Source: Betaproteobacteria bacterium (lineage in GTDB: Bacteria > Pseudomonadota > Gammaproteobacteria > Burkholderiales > SG8-39). Taken from it: a stretch of 48,350 bases of DNA. The stretch is from NCBI GenBank assembly GCA_009693435.1, contig SHXF01000024.1:1-48350 (forward strand), given 5' to 3'. The translations under genes and the position numbers were made by a program. Positions 17,656 to 26,303 of the stretch are shown in pieces. Positions within the stretch are counted from its first letter, which is position 1. Each line of letters opens with the position of its first letter. The notes beneath the pieces are model-generated. The model was not told the origin of the DNA. It made no database searches and was given only the letters and a program-made list of their open reading frames with translations.

Positions 17656-18813
17656 CTATCTGGGCAGCCGGTGAAGGTTGGCGCGCAGGTATAACCCCAT
17701 CAGCACGAAGCCCAGGCCGAACAGCGCAATCAGCCACTGATAGCCAATTGCCGCGACCCCAAGCCCGGTCACGCCTATCCCGATCGACTGCCCCACGGCC
17801 CAGAAGAATGCGAACAGGGAAATCCCCGTTCCGCGCGCCTCGGGCGCCATCTCGGTCGAACGGGTCTGCATCACGTTGTGCAGCAGGTAGAAGGAAAAAC
17901 CCAGTCCGATGGTGCAGGGGATGGCCAGTTGCCAGACCGGCACGAATGCCAGCACTGCGAACAGTACGCCGCAGGACAGCGCGCCGGCAAGCACCATTCC
18001 GCCCTGGCCTATCCTGGGAAGCAGCCGGCCTACAATAATGATGAACACGATGCCGCCCACGCCGTAGCCGGCCAGTGTCAGCCCGACCACGGTGTAGCTG
18101 AGGTCAAAGCGCGCCTTGAGCATCGCGCCCACGAACGAGAAGGCGCCGAAGAAAAACATCGCTTCGAACATCCCTATTCCCATCACCAGCCGCGCTGGAA
18201 CCAGCCTGAATATCCCGGCATAGCGCGCGAACGAGACGATGGGGCCGGTGGTGCGCGGGCCGGCGTCCCAGAGCTTTCGTGTTTCCGAATACAGGAGAGC
18301 CGCCACCACCCCGAACACCAGGGCGTGGAAGCCGAATGCGGAGCGCCAACCGAGCAGGTCGGTGAATACCCCGCCCACCGCCGGGCCAAGCGACTGGCCG
18401 ATGATGCTTCCCGCGACGTAACGCGCCATCACCAATTGGCGCTGCGCCATCGGAACGACGTCCCCGACATAGGCCATGCCCAGGATCATCGCACCGGAAG
18501 AGAGCGCACCCGTTGCCATGCGCCAGCCTGCAAGCGAGGGCAGGCTGTAGGAAAAAGCGCAGCCGATGGAGGACAGCGCCGACAGTCCGATGGCGATGGT
18601 CAACACGCGCAACTTGCCATAACGATCGCCGATTGCGCCTTGCACAACCTGCCCGCAGCCATAGGCCATCGCGTAGGAAATCATGACAATCGAGGCCACC
18701 GAGACGCTGGTGCCGAACTCGTCGGCGATGGCCGGCAGCATCGGTTCCACGGCGCGCAGCGCCATCGAGGAGTTCGCGGAAGCGATCGCGATCAGGAGAA
18801 TGACTTTATTCAA
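17656..18813 (-). CDS. major facilitator superfamily transporter
   Basis: A 385-aa integral membrane protein with about 12 hydrophobic segments. The loop 2-3 MFS signature is GAIGDRYGKLRVL (about residues 60-72), and SIIGQSLGPAVGGVFTDLLGWR is the antiporter-like motif C region in helix 5. The small size and motif C resemble drug:H+ antiporters (DHA1/Bcr-type), but substrate import or product export cannot be excluded. A 9-bp GC hairpin at 18866-18889 separates it from the upstream luciferase-like gene, so it may be a separate transcription unit. It converges with the LhgO-like gene. Confidence 0.9.
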   Translation of the reverse strand: MNKVILLIAIASANSSMALRAVEPMLPAIADEFGTSVSVASIVMISYAMAYGCGQVVQGAIGDRYGKLRVLTIAIGLSALSSIGCAFSYSLPSLAGWRMATGALSSGAMILGMAYVGDVVPMAQRQLVMARYVAGSIIGQSLGPAVGGVFTDLLGWRSAFGFHALVFGVVAALLYSETRKLWDAGPRTTGPIVSFARYAGIFRLVPARLVMGIGMFEAMFFFGAFSFVGAMLKARFDLSYTVVGLTLAGYGVGGIVFIIIVGRLLPRIGQGGMVLAGALSCGVLFAVLAFVPVWQLAIPCTIGLGFSFYLLHNVMQTRSTEMAPEARGTGISLFAFFWAVGQSIGIGVTGLGVAAIGYQWLIALFGLGFVLMGLYLRANLHRLPR

Positions 18814-18865
18814 TTACGCCATTCCGCCCATGTTGAACCGTGTAACAGGCAAAGCTGTAGTGGAA

Positions 18866-18889
18866 TGGCCCGGGGTGCGTCCCGGGCCA
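18866..18889 (-). terminator. GC-rich hairpin downstream of luciferase-like gene
   Basis: TGGCCCGGG-GTGCGT-CCCGGGCCA is a perfect 9-bp stem with a 6-nt loop, about 75 nt past the stop of the LLM gene. No strong U-tract follows. It may end the long minus-strand run before the MFS gene. Confidence 0.45.
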
Positions 18890-18964
18890 CTTCATCTTCA
18901 GTCGATCAGACCGGCAATCGCTTGTCCGCCCGGATCAGCGACGGACATTCCCCTGCCCGGCGAT

Positions 18965-20197
18965 TCAGCGCACAAAATCCAGGCCGATGCCTTCCATCGA
19001 CATGAGCGCCCGTTCAGGCAGCGATTTGCGCAACTCCATCATGCGGCCTTCGTCGTAGCCGGCGGTCAGCTCCTTCAGGCGCGGATAGACTTCCTTCGCG
19101 AACAATTCCATCGACCGCATGGTTTCCTCGCGGGTGAGGAAACCGGCCTGACCCATCATTAACAAGTGGCCGAATCCGCCCGAGTATTCCCAGAACGTCT
19201 TGATTTGCGCGAACACCTGATCGGGTGTGCCGGCGAACACATTGCCGCGCGCCATCTGGTCGTCGAGCGTGGGCTCGGCGGGCACGATGGCATCGCCGCC
19301 CGCCCCCTTCATGATCAACGATGAGAGCGCCGGCGGGTGATAGCCGGGCGGATTCGAATACTGCGATGCCACCTTGTTCGAGCGCATGTACCACAGCAGC
19401 TTTTCCGCTCCGTCACGCGCGAGCTTCGCCGTATCGCCCACATAAATCAGCGCGCAGTAGGCAAGGCGGTCCAGCGGCGCGGGAGCGGCGTGCGCCTTGC
19501 GATAGTTCTCCCGATAACCGTCGAATATCTTGCGTATGCTGTTGTAGCCGGCAAGAAACACCGCGCCGATGTACTTGTACTGCGCCACCGGGACCGTGCT
19601 CGGCCCGCTGCCCACCGTCACCCAGACGGGCGGATGCGGCTGCTGCAGAGGCCGCGGCCAGATGTTCACCTGACGATGGTGGTACCATCGGCCTTCGAAA
19701 TTGAATGGCCCGTCATGGGTGGTCCATGCCTTCACGATCAGGTCGTGCGCCTCCCACAGCCTTTCACTGCCGCGAAACGCCGTGATGTTGGCCGCCGAAG
19801 CCTCGTAGGGAACACCGCGGACAAATCCGCACTCGAGCCGGCCATTCGACAACAAATCGATCATGGCCATTTCTTCGGCGACGCGCACCGGCTGGTTGCG
19901 ATTGGCGATCGGATTCCCGAGTACCAGCAGCCGCGATTTCTTGGTGACCCGCGCCAAAGCCCCTAGCATGACCGGCGCAGCGGGAATGACGCAGGTTGCG
20001 GTCTGGTGGTGCTCGTTCAGCATGATTTCCAGGCCCTGCTCCTCGGCGTAACACCACAGATCGAGGTACAGGCTGTACAACTCGGCGCCTTTTATCGGGT
20101 CGAAATTGCGATTGGGCAGGTTCACCCGGATCGAATCGTATGTCGATGGGTCGGGCAGGTAGGGATAGGCGTCTTCGGTAAAGAACCAGGTTTTCAT
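18965..20197 (-). CDS. LLM-class flavin-dependent oxidoreductase (bacterial luciferase family)
   Basis: A 410-aa TIM-barrel flavin monooxygenase-like protein. Family features are the N-terminal FFTEDAYPYLPDP segment, LNEHHQTATCVIPAAPVMLGALA (EHH motif plus active-site strand), the GNPIANRNQPVRVAEEMAMIDLLSNGRLECGFVRG block, and LYVGD-type late motifs. Such enzymes use FMNH2 and O2 to hydroxylate, desulphonate or perform Baeyer-Villiger oxidation. The ATG overlaps the stop of the upstream alpha/beta hydrolase by 3 nt (TCAT in plus orientation), with AGGAG 7 nt upstream. The tight coupling suggests that the hydrolase supplies or consumes its substrate or product. Confidence 0.9.
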   Translation of the reverse strand: MKTWFFTEDAYPYLPDPSTYDSIRVNLPNRNFDPIKGAELYSLYLDLWCYAEEQGLEIMLNEHHQTATCVIPAAPVMLGALARVTKKSRLLVLGNPIANRNQPVRVAEEMAMIDLLSNGRLECGFVRGVPYEASAANITAFRGSERLWEAHDLIVKAWTTHDGPFNFEGRWYHHRQVNIWPRPLQQPHPPVWVTVGSGPSTVPVAQYKYIGAVFLAGYNSIRKIFDGYRENYRKAHAAPAPLDRLAYCALIYVGDTAKLARDGAEKLLWYMRSNKVASQYSNPPGYHPPALSSLIMKGAGGDAIVPAEPTLDDQMARGNVFAGTPDQVFAQIKTFWEYSGGFGHLLMMGQAGFLTREETMRSMELFAKEVYPRLKELTAGYDEGRMMELRKSLPERALMSMEGIGLDFVR

Positions 20198-21000
20198 GCG
20201 CGTTCTCCTGCAGGTTTTCCTGTCTTCGAGGCGAAGGCCAACACTTTCTCCACAAAGAACTCCGGTTGTTCCACGTGCGGGGCGTGCCCGGCTTTGGGGA
20301 TCACCTGCAGCTTGGATCCCGGGATCAAGGCGCTGAAGGCCTTGCCGTATTCAGGACTCACCAGACCGTCACTCTCGCCCCAGATGAACAGCGTGGGCAC
20401 CTTGATGCGGTGCAGGCGGTAACGCAGTTTCGGGTTGTGCATGTACGGATCCCACGTGTACATGGACAAGGCGACCCGGTTAGAGGCGAGAATCTGCAGC
20501 TGTTCGTCGCTCATCTTCGACAGATCAGGGGCGCGGGAAGGATCGTGCCATGTCAATTTGACGACCTCCGCTGGAGGCAGCGCGAACACGTCGGCCCGGT
20601 CGCGGGTGTAGCGGTCGCCGGCCTTGATGCCGATGGAATCGACCAGGATAAGCTTGCCGATGCGCTGCGAATTTCTGACCGCGATTTCCACCGCGGTCCA
20701 GCCGCCCATGGAACTCCCCAGGACAACCGCGTCTTTGAGATCCAGCAAGTCCATGAGGTCTAGGTACAGATAGACGAGGTCATCCAGGTTGTCGAAGTGC
20801 TCCGGAATCTTGCTGCCTGCAAAACCCGGGTGCACCGGCTCGATCAACTCGAAATGCTCGCCGAGTTTGTCGGAAAACGGGAATCCGGTAACCGGTCCGC
20901 CGCCACCGTGCAGGACCAGCATGGCCGGCCCCCGCCCTTTCCTGCGCACTTCCAGGTCGACGCCCTGCAATGAAACCTTGGTAGAACTGATTCCAGTCAT
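20194..21000 (-). CDS. alpha/beta hydrolase (meta-cleavage-product-hydrolase-like)
   Basis: A 268-aa alpha/beta hydrolase. HGGGGPVTG (31-39) is the oxyanion region. The nucleophile elbow is GSSMGG with S97, the acid is probably the Asp in WGESDGLV, and the histidine is in AGHAPHVEQPEFF. Length and motif spacing fit the C-C hydrolase/esterase group that includes aromatic meta-fission product hydrolases, though ester or lactone hydrolysis is equally possible. It is translationally coupled to the LLM oxidoreductase downstream and lies 186 nt after the first flavoprotein gene on the same strand. Confidence 0.88.
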   Translation of the reverse strand: MTGISSTKVSLQGVDLEVRRKGRGPAMLVLHGGGGPVTGFPFSDKLGEHFELIEPVHPGFAGSKIPEHFDNLDDLVYLYLDLMDLLDLKDAVVLGSSMGGWTAVEIAVRNSQRIGKLILVDSIGIKAGDRYTRDRADVFALPPAEVVKLTWHDPSRAPDLSKMSDEQLQILASNRVALSMYTWDPYMHNPKLRYRLHRIKVPTLFIWGESDGLVSPEYGKAFSALIPGSKLQVIPKAGHAPHVEQPEFFVEKVLAFASKTGKPAGERA

Positions 21001-21186
21001 TTAAAGCGCTCCGTAGTTCGCCGGGCAACGCAGACGATGTACTGCCGCCAGACTCCGGTCGATTGTATCGTTAATGCTCAACTGCTCTCTCGCGTCGCGC
21101 AGCGGTTTGCATCGCCCTGCGCCGATTCACGCCCGCTGCCGCGGCACGTCGCGGCAGCAAATGGCAGAAATCCGTAATGGACAAAT

Positions 21187-22878
21187 TCACGCAGCGGCTA
21201 TGCGTCTGTCCCCGGCACGCTTCATGTGCCGCGCGGCAAGATACCCGAACGTCATGCCCGATGCCAGTGAATATCCCGCCTGATAGCCGACGCCATACTC
21301 GGTGTGCACGGCGGCGTTACCGACCGCGTACAGCCCGGGTATGGCCGCTTGTCGTGTGTTGAGCACCTGGGCGTTGGGTGAGACCCGCACGCCTCCGGAA
21401 GCAAAAGCGCTCGGTGACATTTTTACCCCATAGTAAGGCCCCTCTGCCAGAGTACCCAAGGTCCGGTTCTTCGCATTGCCGCCTTTCATCTGGTCGCGCT
21501 TGGCGAGTGTCCAGGCCTTCTCGCCGCGATGGAAATCCTTGTCCACGCCTTTTCTCGCAAAGCCGTTGAAGCGTTCCACGGCTTTCTTCAGGCCCTTGCC
21601 TGGCATGCCAAATTGGGCGGCGAGCTTTTCCAGGGTCGGTGCACGCTCCACCCAGTCTGGCGGCACGGTCCCCAGTTCGGCGCCGCAGAACGAAAAACGG
21701 CGCACGTACTGGCTGTCGAATATCAGGTAGCAGGGGAGATTGGGAAATTCGCGCGCCCAGATGTCGAAGCGCCTGAGCGCGACGGCGACATTCTGGAAAT
21801 ACGATTCATCGGCAAATCGCTCGCCTTTGGAATTGACCAGGATGGTATGCGGACACAGCAGCTCATAGATGGACGACAACCTGAACTCGTTTTCCCTGGC
21901 CGTGGGCACGTTGAAGCCGAGGAACAGCGCCAGGTTGTTGCGTATCAGTCCCACGGCGGCGCCGGCATCCGACGCGAGCCGCAGCCCATCTCCGTTGACC
22001 GAAGGCGGGAACATCGAACTCCACCCCGGCAGGCCTTCGTAGTGACCGGTCAGTTCCGGGTCGGCCTCCCAGCCACCGGTGGCGAGCACCACGCCGAGAC
22101 GCGCCCGCACCGTCTTGCCGTCCGCCAGGCGCACGCCTTTGACGACTCCTTTGTCGCGGACCAGTTCGCTGATGCGTGTATCCGTGAAGATCGGCGTCTT
22201 GCGCTTCAGCAATGCCTTGAGAAAGTGGGCGATGAGCGCCGGGCCGCGGGTTCGTATGCCCTGCTTTTCCCGCTCCGCAATCAGGCCGTGGTTCCAGTTC
22301 TGGCGGTTGTTGGTGCCGCCCATTGCGATGAACTCCTCGACCGTCAATCTCGGCGGATCGAGTTGCGACTCGCGCAGCCTGTCCCGCCACTCGCCCAGGT
22401 CGTTGACGGAAATCGGCTTCGGTTCGATCGAACGCCCCACCGCGGTGGAACCCGGTCCCACCGGATAATAGTGATCGGGCAGATCGTGCGTAATCTGGAA
22501 CTTCACGCCACAGCGCTCGAAAAAACGGATCGCCGTCGGCGAATGATCGGCAAAGGCAACGAGATGATCTTCCTCGGTTGCGCCGCCGCCCACGAAGCGC
22601 AGGTAGTCGAGTACCGCCTGGCGTGAATCCGCGTGCCCCGCGGCCTTGCCGATATGGTTGCCGCCCACCCATATGCCGCCATGTGCCCAGCCCGTGCCAC
22701 CGCCCAGCAGTTTGTCCTTTTCGAATAGGGCGACACTCAGCCCGGCCTCGGCCGCAGCCAGCGCCGTCGCCATGCCGCCGATGCCTGACCCGACTACCAC
22801 TACGTCGTATGTGCTCTTGATCGCGTTTCTGACGGCATTCTTGACGGCGTTCTTGACAACTTTGTTGCTGGATTGCAT
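21187..22878 (-). CDS. FAD-binding oxidoreductase (KstD/fumarate-reductase flavoprotein family), copy 1
   Basis: About 563 aa from ATG 22878 (AGAGGAG upstream). The FAD dinucleotide fold is VVVVGSGIGGMATALAAAEAG at about 26-46, with E53 after it. TGWAHGGIWVGGNH follows, then the C-terminal block GLYAVGNAAVHTEYGVGYQAGYSLASGMTFGYLAARHM, as in 3-ketosteroid delta1-dehydrogenases and flavocytochrome-c-type fumarate reductases. These suggest dehydrogenation or reduction of an activated C-C bond. The N-terminus carries a tetrapeptide repeat (VKNA, VKNA, VRNA; residues 8-19) encoded by 12-bp DNA repeats and absent from copy 2. It is a paralogue of the next gene, sharing the same C-terminal signature. 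Confidence 0.87.
   Translation of the reverse strand: MQSSNKVVKNAVKNAVRNAIKSTYDVVVVGSGIGGMATALAAAEAGLSVALFEKDKLLGGGTGWAHGGIWVGGNHIGKAAGHADSRQAVLDYLRFVGGGATEEDHLVAFADHSPTAIRFFERCGVKFQITHDLPDHYYPVGPGSTAVGRSIEPKPISVNDLGEWRDRLRESQLDPPRLTVEEFIAMGGTNNRQNWNHGLIAEREKQGIRTRGPALIAHFLKALLKRKTPIFTDTRISELVRDKGVVKGVRLADGKTVRARLGVVLATGGWEADPELTGHYEGLPGWSSMFPPSVNGDGLRLASDAGAAVGLIRNNLALFLGFNVPTARENEFRLSSIYELLCPHTILVNSKGERFADESYFQNVAVALRRFDIWAREFPNLPCYLIFDSQYVRRFSFCGAELGTVPPDWVERAPTLEKLAAQFGMPGKGLKKAVERFNGFARKGVDKDFHRGEKAWTLAKRDQMKGGNAKNRTLGTLAEGPYYGVKMSPSAFASGGVRVSPNAQVLNTRQAAIPGLYAVGNAAVHTEYGVGYQAGYSLASGMTFGYLAARHMKRAGDRRIAAA
22823..22858. repeat. 12-bp repeat inside N-terminal codons of flavoprotein copy 1
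   Basis: Three units, GCGTTTCTGACG, GCATTCTTGACG and GCGTTCTTGACA (22823, 22835, 22847), encode the (VKNA)n stretch on the minus strand just before the FAD-binding fold. Confidence 0.75.
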
Positions 22879-22894
22879 TCCCCGCTCCTCTAGT

Positions 22895-22970
22895 GCTCTT
22901 TGCCCATCGGACCGCTCTTTGCCCATCGGACCGCTCTTTGCCCATCGGACTGCTCTTTGCCCATCGGCTA
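22895..22970. repeat. 19-bp tandem repeat, four units, upstream of flavoprotein copy 1
   Basis: GCTCTTTGCCCATCGGACC repeats at 22895, 22914, 22933 (last base T) and 22952 (last bases CTA). It fills most of the 130-nt gap between the two flavoprotein genes and ends 17 nt before the ATG at 22878. On the coding strand each unit reads CGATGGGCAAAGAGC and so supplies an ATG and a purine-rich AAAGAG. Confidence 0.93.
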
Positions 22971-23008
22971 ACAGAATATCGGGCCTCGGTATTGCACGCC
23001 TCCGCCGG

Positions 23009-24634
23009 CTATGCTTTTCCGGAAAGCATGTCGCGCACCGCGAGATAGCCGAATGTCATGCCGGAGGCCAGCGTGAATCCCGCCTGATAGCCGACGCCAT
23101 ACTCGTCGCGCGCCGCCGCGTTGCCGATTGCATAGAGGCCTGCTATCGGGTGTCCCCGGACGTGCATCGCCCGGCCTCTTGTGTCGGCCACGATACCCGC
23201 GGTGGAACAACCGCTGGGATGCAGTTGCACCCCGAAAAACGGCGGCTTCTTGATAGAGCCCAGACTGGGATTCTTTGCCTGCGGTGCAAGCGATCCGCTG
23301 GCGAGGGTCCATTTTTCCTCTCCGCGATGAAAATCCTTGTCAGCTCCGGCCGCGACGTATTTGTTGAAGCGGGAAACCGTTCCGGAAAGCTGGTTCGGGT
23401 CCAGCTTCAGGCGTTTGGCGAGCTCGGCAACGGAGTCCGCGCGCGTAACCCACGGCGGCGGCGACGCGCCTGCCTCGCCGCCCGCGAACGAGAACCGGGT
23501 GACGTACTGCTGGTCGAAAATGAGGTAGCAAGGCAGGTTTTGATAGCCCCGCCGCCATACATCGTACTTTCGCAACGCCGGAACCAGCCCCTGAAAATAG
23601 GCTTCGTCGCCGAAACGTTCCGCGGATGAATTGACGACTATCGTATGCGGGCAGAACAGTTCGCTGATACCGGCCAGCCGCAACTGCGCCGGCTCGTCGT
23701 CCGATACCTTGGGGATGCTGAAGCCGAGAAACAAATCGAGCTTGTCGCGCAGCACCTTGACCGCCGCGCCCACTTCCGTCGCCATGATCAACCCGTCGCC
23801 CGTGACCGACTCCGGAAACTGCGTCACCCACCCCGGTATGCTTTCGAAATTCCGCACCAGTTCCGGATTGGAATCGTAGCCACCGGTTGCGATCACCACC
23901 CCCTTGCGCGCATGGATCACGCGGCCTTTGGTGTCCCTCACGCCGGTAATCCGGCCGTTCTTTTCGATCAGTTCCGCCGCACCAACCCCTGTTTCGATGG
24001 GGATGCCCCGCCGCAGCGCCTCCCTGAGTGTATTGCCGACCAGTCCCGGTCCGAGCCCTGTGTACCCTCTGCGCAGGCGCTCGGGCATCGTTTCCGAGCG
24101 CCATTCCGCGGGGTTCGCTATACCACCCCATGAAACGAGTTCCTCTACGGAAATGCCGCGCGGCAACGACGGCGGCAGCAACAGCTTGTCCTGCCATTTG
24201 CCGAGGTCGGGGACGGCGAACAGCGGCGTTTGTATGGAACGACCGAACTGAGTCGATCCGGGTGCGCGTCCATCGTAGTGGTCGGCGAGCCCCTTTATGA
24301 GCTGGAACTCGAGCCCGCAGTCCTGCAGGAATTTCAGTGCGCGCGGCGCCTGCTTCAGAAAGGCCGCAACCCTGCGCGCATCGCCTTGTCCGCCTTCGAT
24401 ATAGGACATGTAGGCTGCGACGTCTCCGGGAGGATCCTTGATGCCCGCCTTTTTCTGAAGATGGTTTGCGCCCACCCAGAGGATGCCGTAGGAGTGGCAG
24501 GAACCGCCCCCGATCATTTTCGATTTCTCAAGGACGATGGGCTCCAGCCCCGAAGCCTTGGCCACAATCGCCGTCGCAAGCCCGCCAAATCCACTACCGA
24601 CAATGACGACATCGAATTCCCGCGTCTTAGCCAT
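23009..24634 (-). CDS. FAD-binding oxidoreductase (KstD/fumarate-reductase flavoprotein family), copy 2
   Basis: A 541-aa paralogue of the preceding flavoprotein. The FAD motif is VVIVGSGFGGLATAIVAKASG (9-29), with GGGSCHSYGILWVGANH as the flavin-binding continuation and GLYAIGNAAARDEYGVGYQAGFTLASGMTFGYLAVRDM at the C-terminus. Both copies lack a signal peptide or heme motifs, so they are cytosolic. It starts 31 nt after the OhrR-type regulator stop. Two adjacent paralogues could form a heteromer or act on successive substrates. Which steroid, quinone or acyl compound is used is not readable from sequence. Confidence 0.88.
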   Translation of the reverse strand: MAKTREFDVVIVGSGFGGLATAIVAKASGLEPIVLEKSKMIGGGSCHSYGILWVGANHLQKKAGIKDPPGDVAAYMSYIEGGQGDARRVAAFLKQAPRALKFLQDCGLEFQLIKGLADHYDGRAPGSTQFGRSIQTPLFAVPDLGKWQDKLLLPPSLPRGISVEELVSWGGIANPAEWRSETMPERLRRGYTGLGPGLVGNTLREALRRGIPIETGVGAAELIEKNGRITGVRDTKGRVIHARKGVVIATGGYDSNPELVRNFESIPGWVTQFPESVTGDGLIMATEVGAAVKVLRDKLDLFLGFSIPKVSDDEPAQLRLAGISELFCPHTIVVNSSAERFGDEAYFQGLVPALRKYDVWRRGYQNLPCYLIFDQQYVTRFSFAGGEAGASPPPWVTRADSVAELAKRLKLDPNQLSGTVSRFNKYVAAGADKDFHRGEEKWTLASGSLAPQAKNPSLGSIKKPPFFGVQLHPSGCSTAGIVADTRGRAMHVRGHPIAGLYAIGNAAARDEYGVGYQAGFTLASGMTFGYLAVRDMLSGKA

Positions 24635-24665
24635 CTTTCAGTACCCCTTGCTTCGTTGCTGCACG

Positions 24666-25103
24666 TCATTCACCCAGAGTCAGCTTGTTCAATATCGCGC
24701 GCAGGTCGGTTCGAAGCCGCTCCCCCCGGTCCTGCGCGATCATCACCTTGCAGATCAGTTTTTCCGGCACCTTTTCCGCCCGGACTTTCAATCTGCGCCC
24801 CGCCGTGGTCAGCGCGAGCAGCACTTCGCGTTCGTCGTTGCTGTTTCGCTTGCGCTCGATGTACCGCGCCTTTTCAAGACGCTTCAACAATGGCGTCAGC
24901 GTTCCAGAATCGAGGTAAAGCCGCTCGCCGAGTTCGCGCACCGTAATCCTGTCCGTCTCCCACAACACCAGCATGACAAGATATTGCGGGTAGGTGAGCT
25001 TGAGCGGTTCCAGCAGCGGCCGATACGCGGCAGTCATCGCGCGCGAGGTCGCGTACAAGGCAAAGCATAGCTGGTTGCCCAGCAGGAGGGACGGACTAAG
25101 CAT
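24666..25103 (-). CDS. OhrR-type MarR-family transcriptional regulator
   Basis: A 145-aa winged-helix repressor. It matches 2-Cys OhrR in every diagnostic residue: the reactive cysteine C13 in NQLCFALY, the hydrogen-bonding tyrosines Y27 and Y38, and the resolving cysteine C118. These sit at exactly the spacing of Xanthomonas OhrR C22/Y36/Y47/C127. The recognition-helix block LDSGTLTPLLKRLE and the wing DERE are intact. OhrR senses organic hydroperoxides and normally represses ohr, but no ohr is in the window. The gene lies 38 nt after an amidohydrolase and 31 nt before a flavoprotein on the same strand, so it probably regulates this cluster. No AT-rich OHR box is visible in the short flanking gaps. 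Confidence 0.9.
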   Translation of the reverse strand: MLSPSLLLGNQLCFALYATSRAMTAAYRPLLEPLKLTYPQYLVMLVLWETDRITVRELGERLYLDSGTLTPLLKRLEKARYIERKRNSNDEREVLLALTTAGRRLKVRAEKVPEKLICKVMIAQDRGERLRTDLRAILNKLTLGE

Positions 25104-25141
25104 GGGGCCGGCCCGACAACCGGGGTTTCAACACGTCACTA

Positions 25142-26278
25142 TCATGCAGTAACGGCCATCCCGTAAAAAGCGGCGCAGTTGTCCCAGAGAATCTTGCGCT
25201 TGTCGTCCTCGGTGATCGGCAGCTTCAGGAAGGTGTCCGACGAATGCGGGAACTGCGCATCCACATGCGGGTAGTCGGTGGAGAAAATGATGTTGTCGCT
25301 TCTGCCCAGATAGTCGATCGCGTATTTCAGCGGACTCTCTTCGCAGTCCACCGAAACGCAGCACTGGCGCTTGAAGTATGCGCTGGGCTTCATGGTGGTA
25401 TCGGGTGCGCAGACGTCGGCGAACAGCTCCCAGTGCTCGTCCAGCCGCCACAGCAGCCACGGCAGCCAGCTGCAGTTGCCTTCGAGGAAAGCCGCGCGCA
25501 ACCGCGGATGCCGTTCCAGCACGCCGCCGGCGCAGAATGCGCCCAGCGCCATCATCTGTTCCAGCGGGTGCGAGTACGTATGCAGCAGCAGGAAGTTCGG
25601 CTCGAACTGCTCGCCCGCCTGGCGCGCGCCCGAATTGGCCGACTCGTGAAACCCGATCGGCACGTCGAATTCCACCAAGGTGGCCCACAGCGGATCGTAG
25701 TAACGGTCGTGCCAGTTTCTGCCGTTGACGATGTTCGCCCGCAGGAATACGCCGCGAAAGCCGAGTTCCGTCATGCAGCGCCGCGCCTCCTTCACCGCAT
25801 CGTCGATGTTGAAGGGTGAGATCATGCCCACGCCGACCAGGCGGTCCGGATCGCTCTTGCAGAAGTCGTACAGCCAGTCGTTATAGGCCCGGGCCAGAGC
25901 GGCGGCGAGCGGCGGATCCATGTTGGGTTCCGCGAGCGCGTGCAGTCCGCGCGTGGGGTAAAGCGTCGCGACATCTATGCCTTCAAGGTCCATTGCCTCG
26001 AGCTGGACCGCGGCGGACCAGCCCTTGTCGTGGTAGTAGCGATAGCGCTGCTCGTCCCGCTTGAATGTCTTTCCGGTGCCGATGAGGCTGACCACCGGCA
26101 CCGGCGGCATGCCCCAGGGCGCGCCGCCCGGGTGCACCATGCGCAGGTCCCGCACCATGTTGTTCAGGCCGATCGGGGCAAGGTGCCTGAATTTTGCATC
26201 CGTATACCGCTGCCAGAGATCCGGCGGCTCCATGATATGCAGGTCGCTGTCCAGAATTCGGAATCCGTTGCGTGCCAT
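25142..26278 (-). CDS. amidohydrolase-2 (ACMSD-like) family protein, second copy
   Basis: About 378 aa from ATG 26278 (AAGGAGC, 6-nt spacing). It is a metal-dependent TIM-barrel protein with LDSDLHIMEPPDLW at the N-terminus, His in IGFHESANSG, and Asp in FSTDYPHVDAQFPHS. It shares the EPPDLW and TDYPH/ADYPH signatures with the amidohydrolase at 7722-8867 but is clearly divergent. It probably decarboxylates or hydrolyses an aromatic-acid or ring-opened intermediate. It starts 25 nt downstream of the epimerase stop, within a collinear block ending at the OhrR regulator. Confidence 0.87.
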   Translation of the reverse strand: MARNGFRILDSDLHIMEPPDLWQRYTDAKFRHLAPIGLNNMVRDLRMVHPGGAPWGMPPVPVVSLIGTGKTFKRDEQRYRYYHDKGWSAAVQLEAMDLEGIDVATLYPTRGLHALAEPNMDPPLAAALARAYNDWLYDFCKSDPDRLVGVGMISPFNIDDAVKEARRCMTELGFRGVFLRANIVNGRNWHDRYYDPLWATLVEFDVPIGFHESANSGARQAGEQFEPNFLLLHTYSHPLEQMMALGAFCAGGVLERHPRLRAAFLEGNCSWLPWLLWRLDEHWELFADVCAPDTTMKPSAYFKRQCCVSVDCEESPLKYAIDYLGRSDNIIFSTDYPHVDAQFPHSSDTFLKLPITEDDKRKILWDNCAAFYGMAVTA

Positions 26279-26303
26279 CAGCTGCTCCTTCCGTCTGCGC
26301 CGT

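Noticed and set aside
24635..25141. OHR-box operator for the OhrR-type regulator
   Set aside because: The flanking gaps are 31 and 38 nt and contain no AT-rich inverted repeat of the TACAATT-AATTGTA type.
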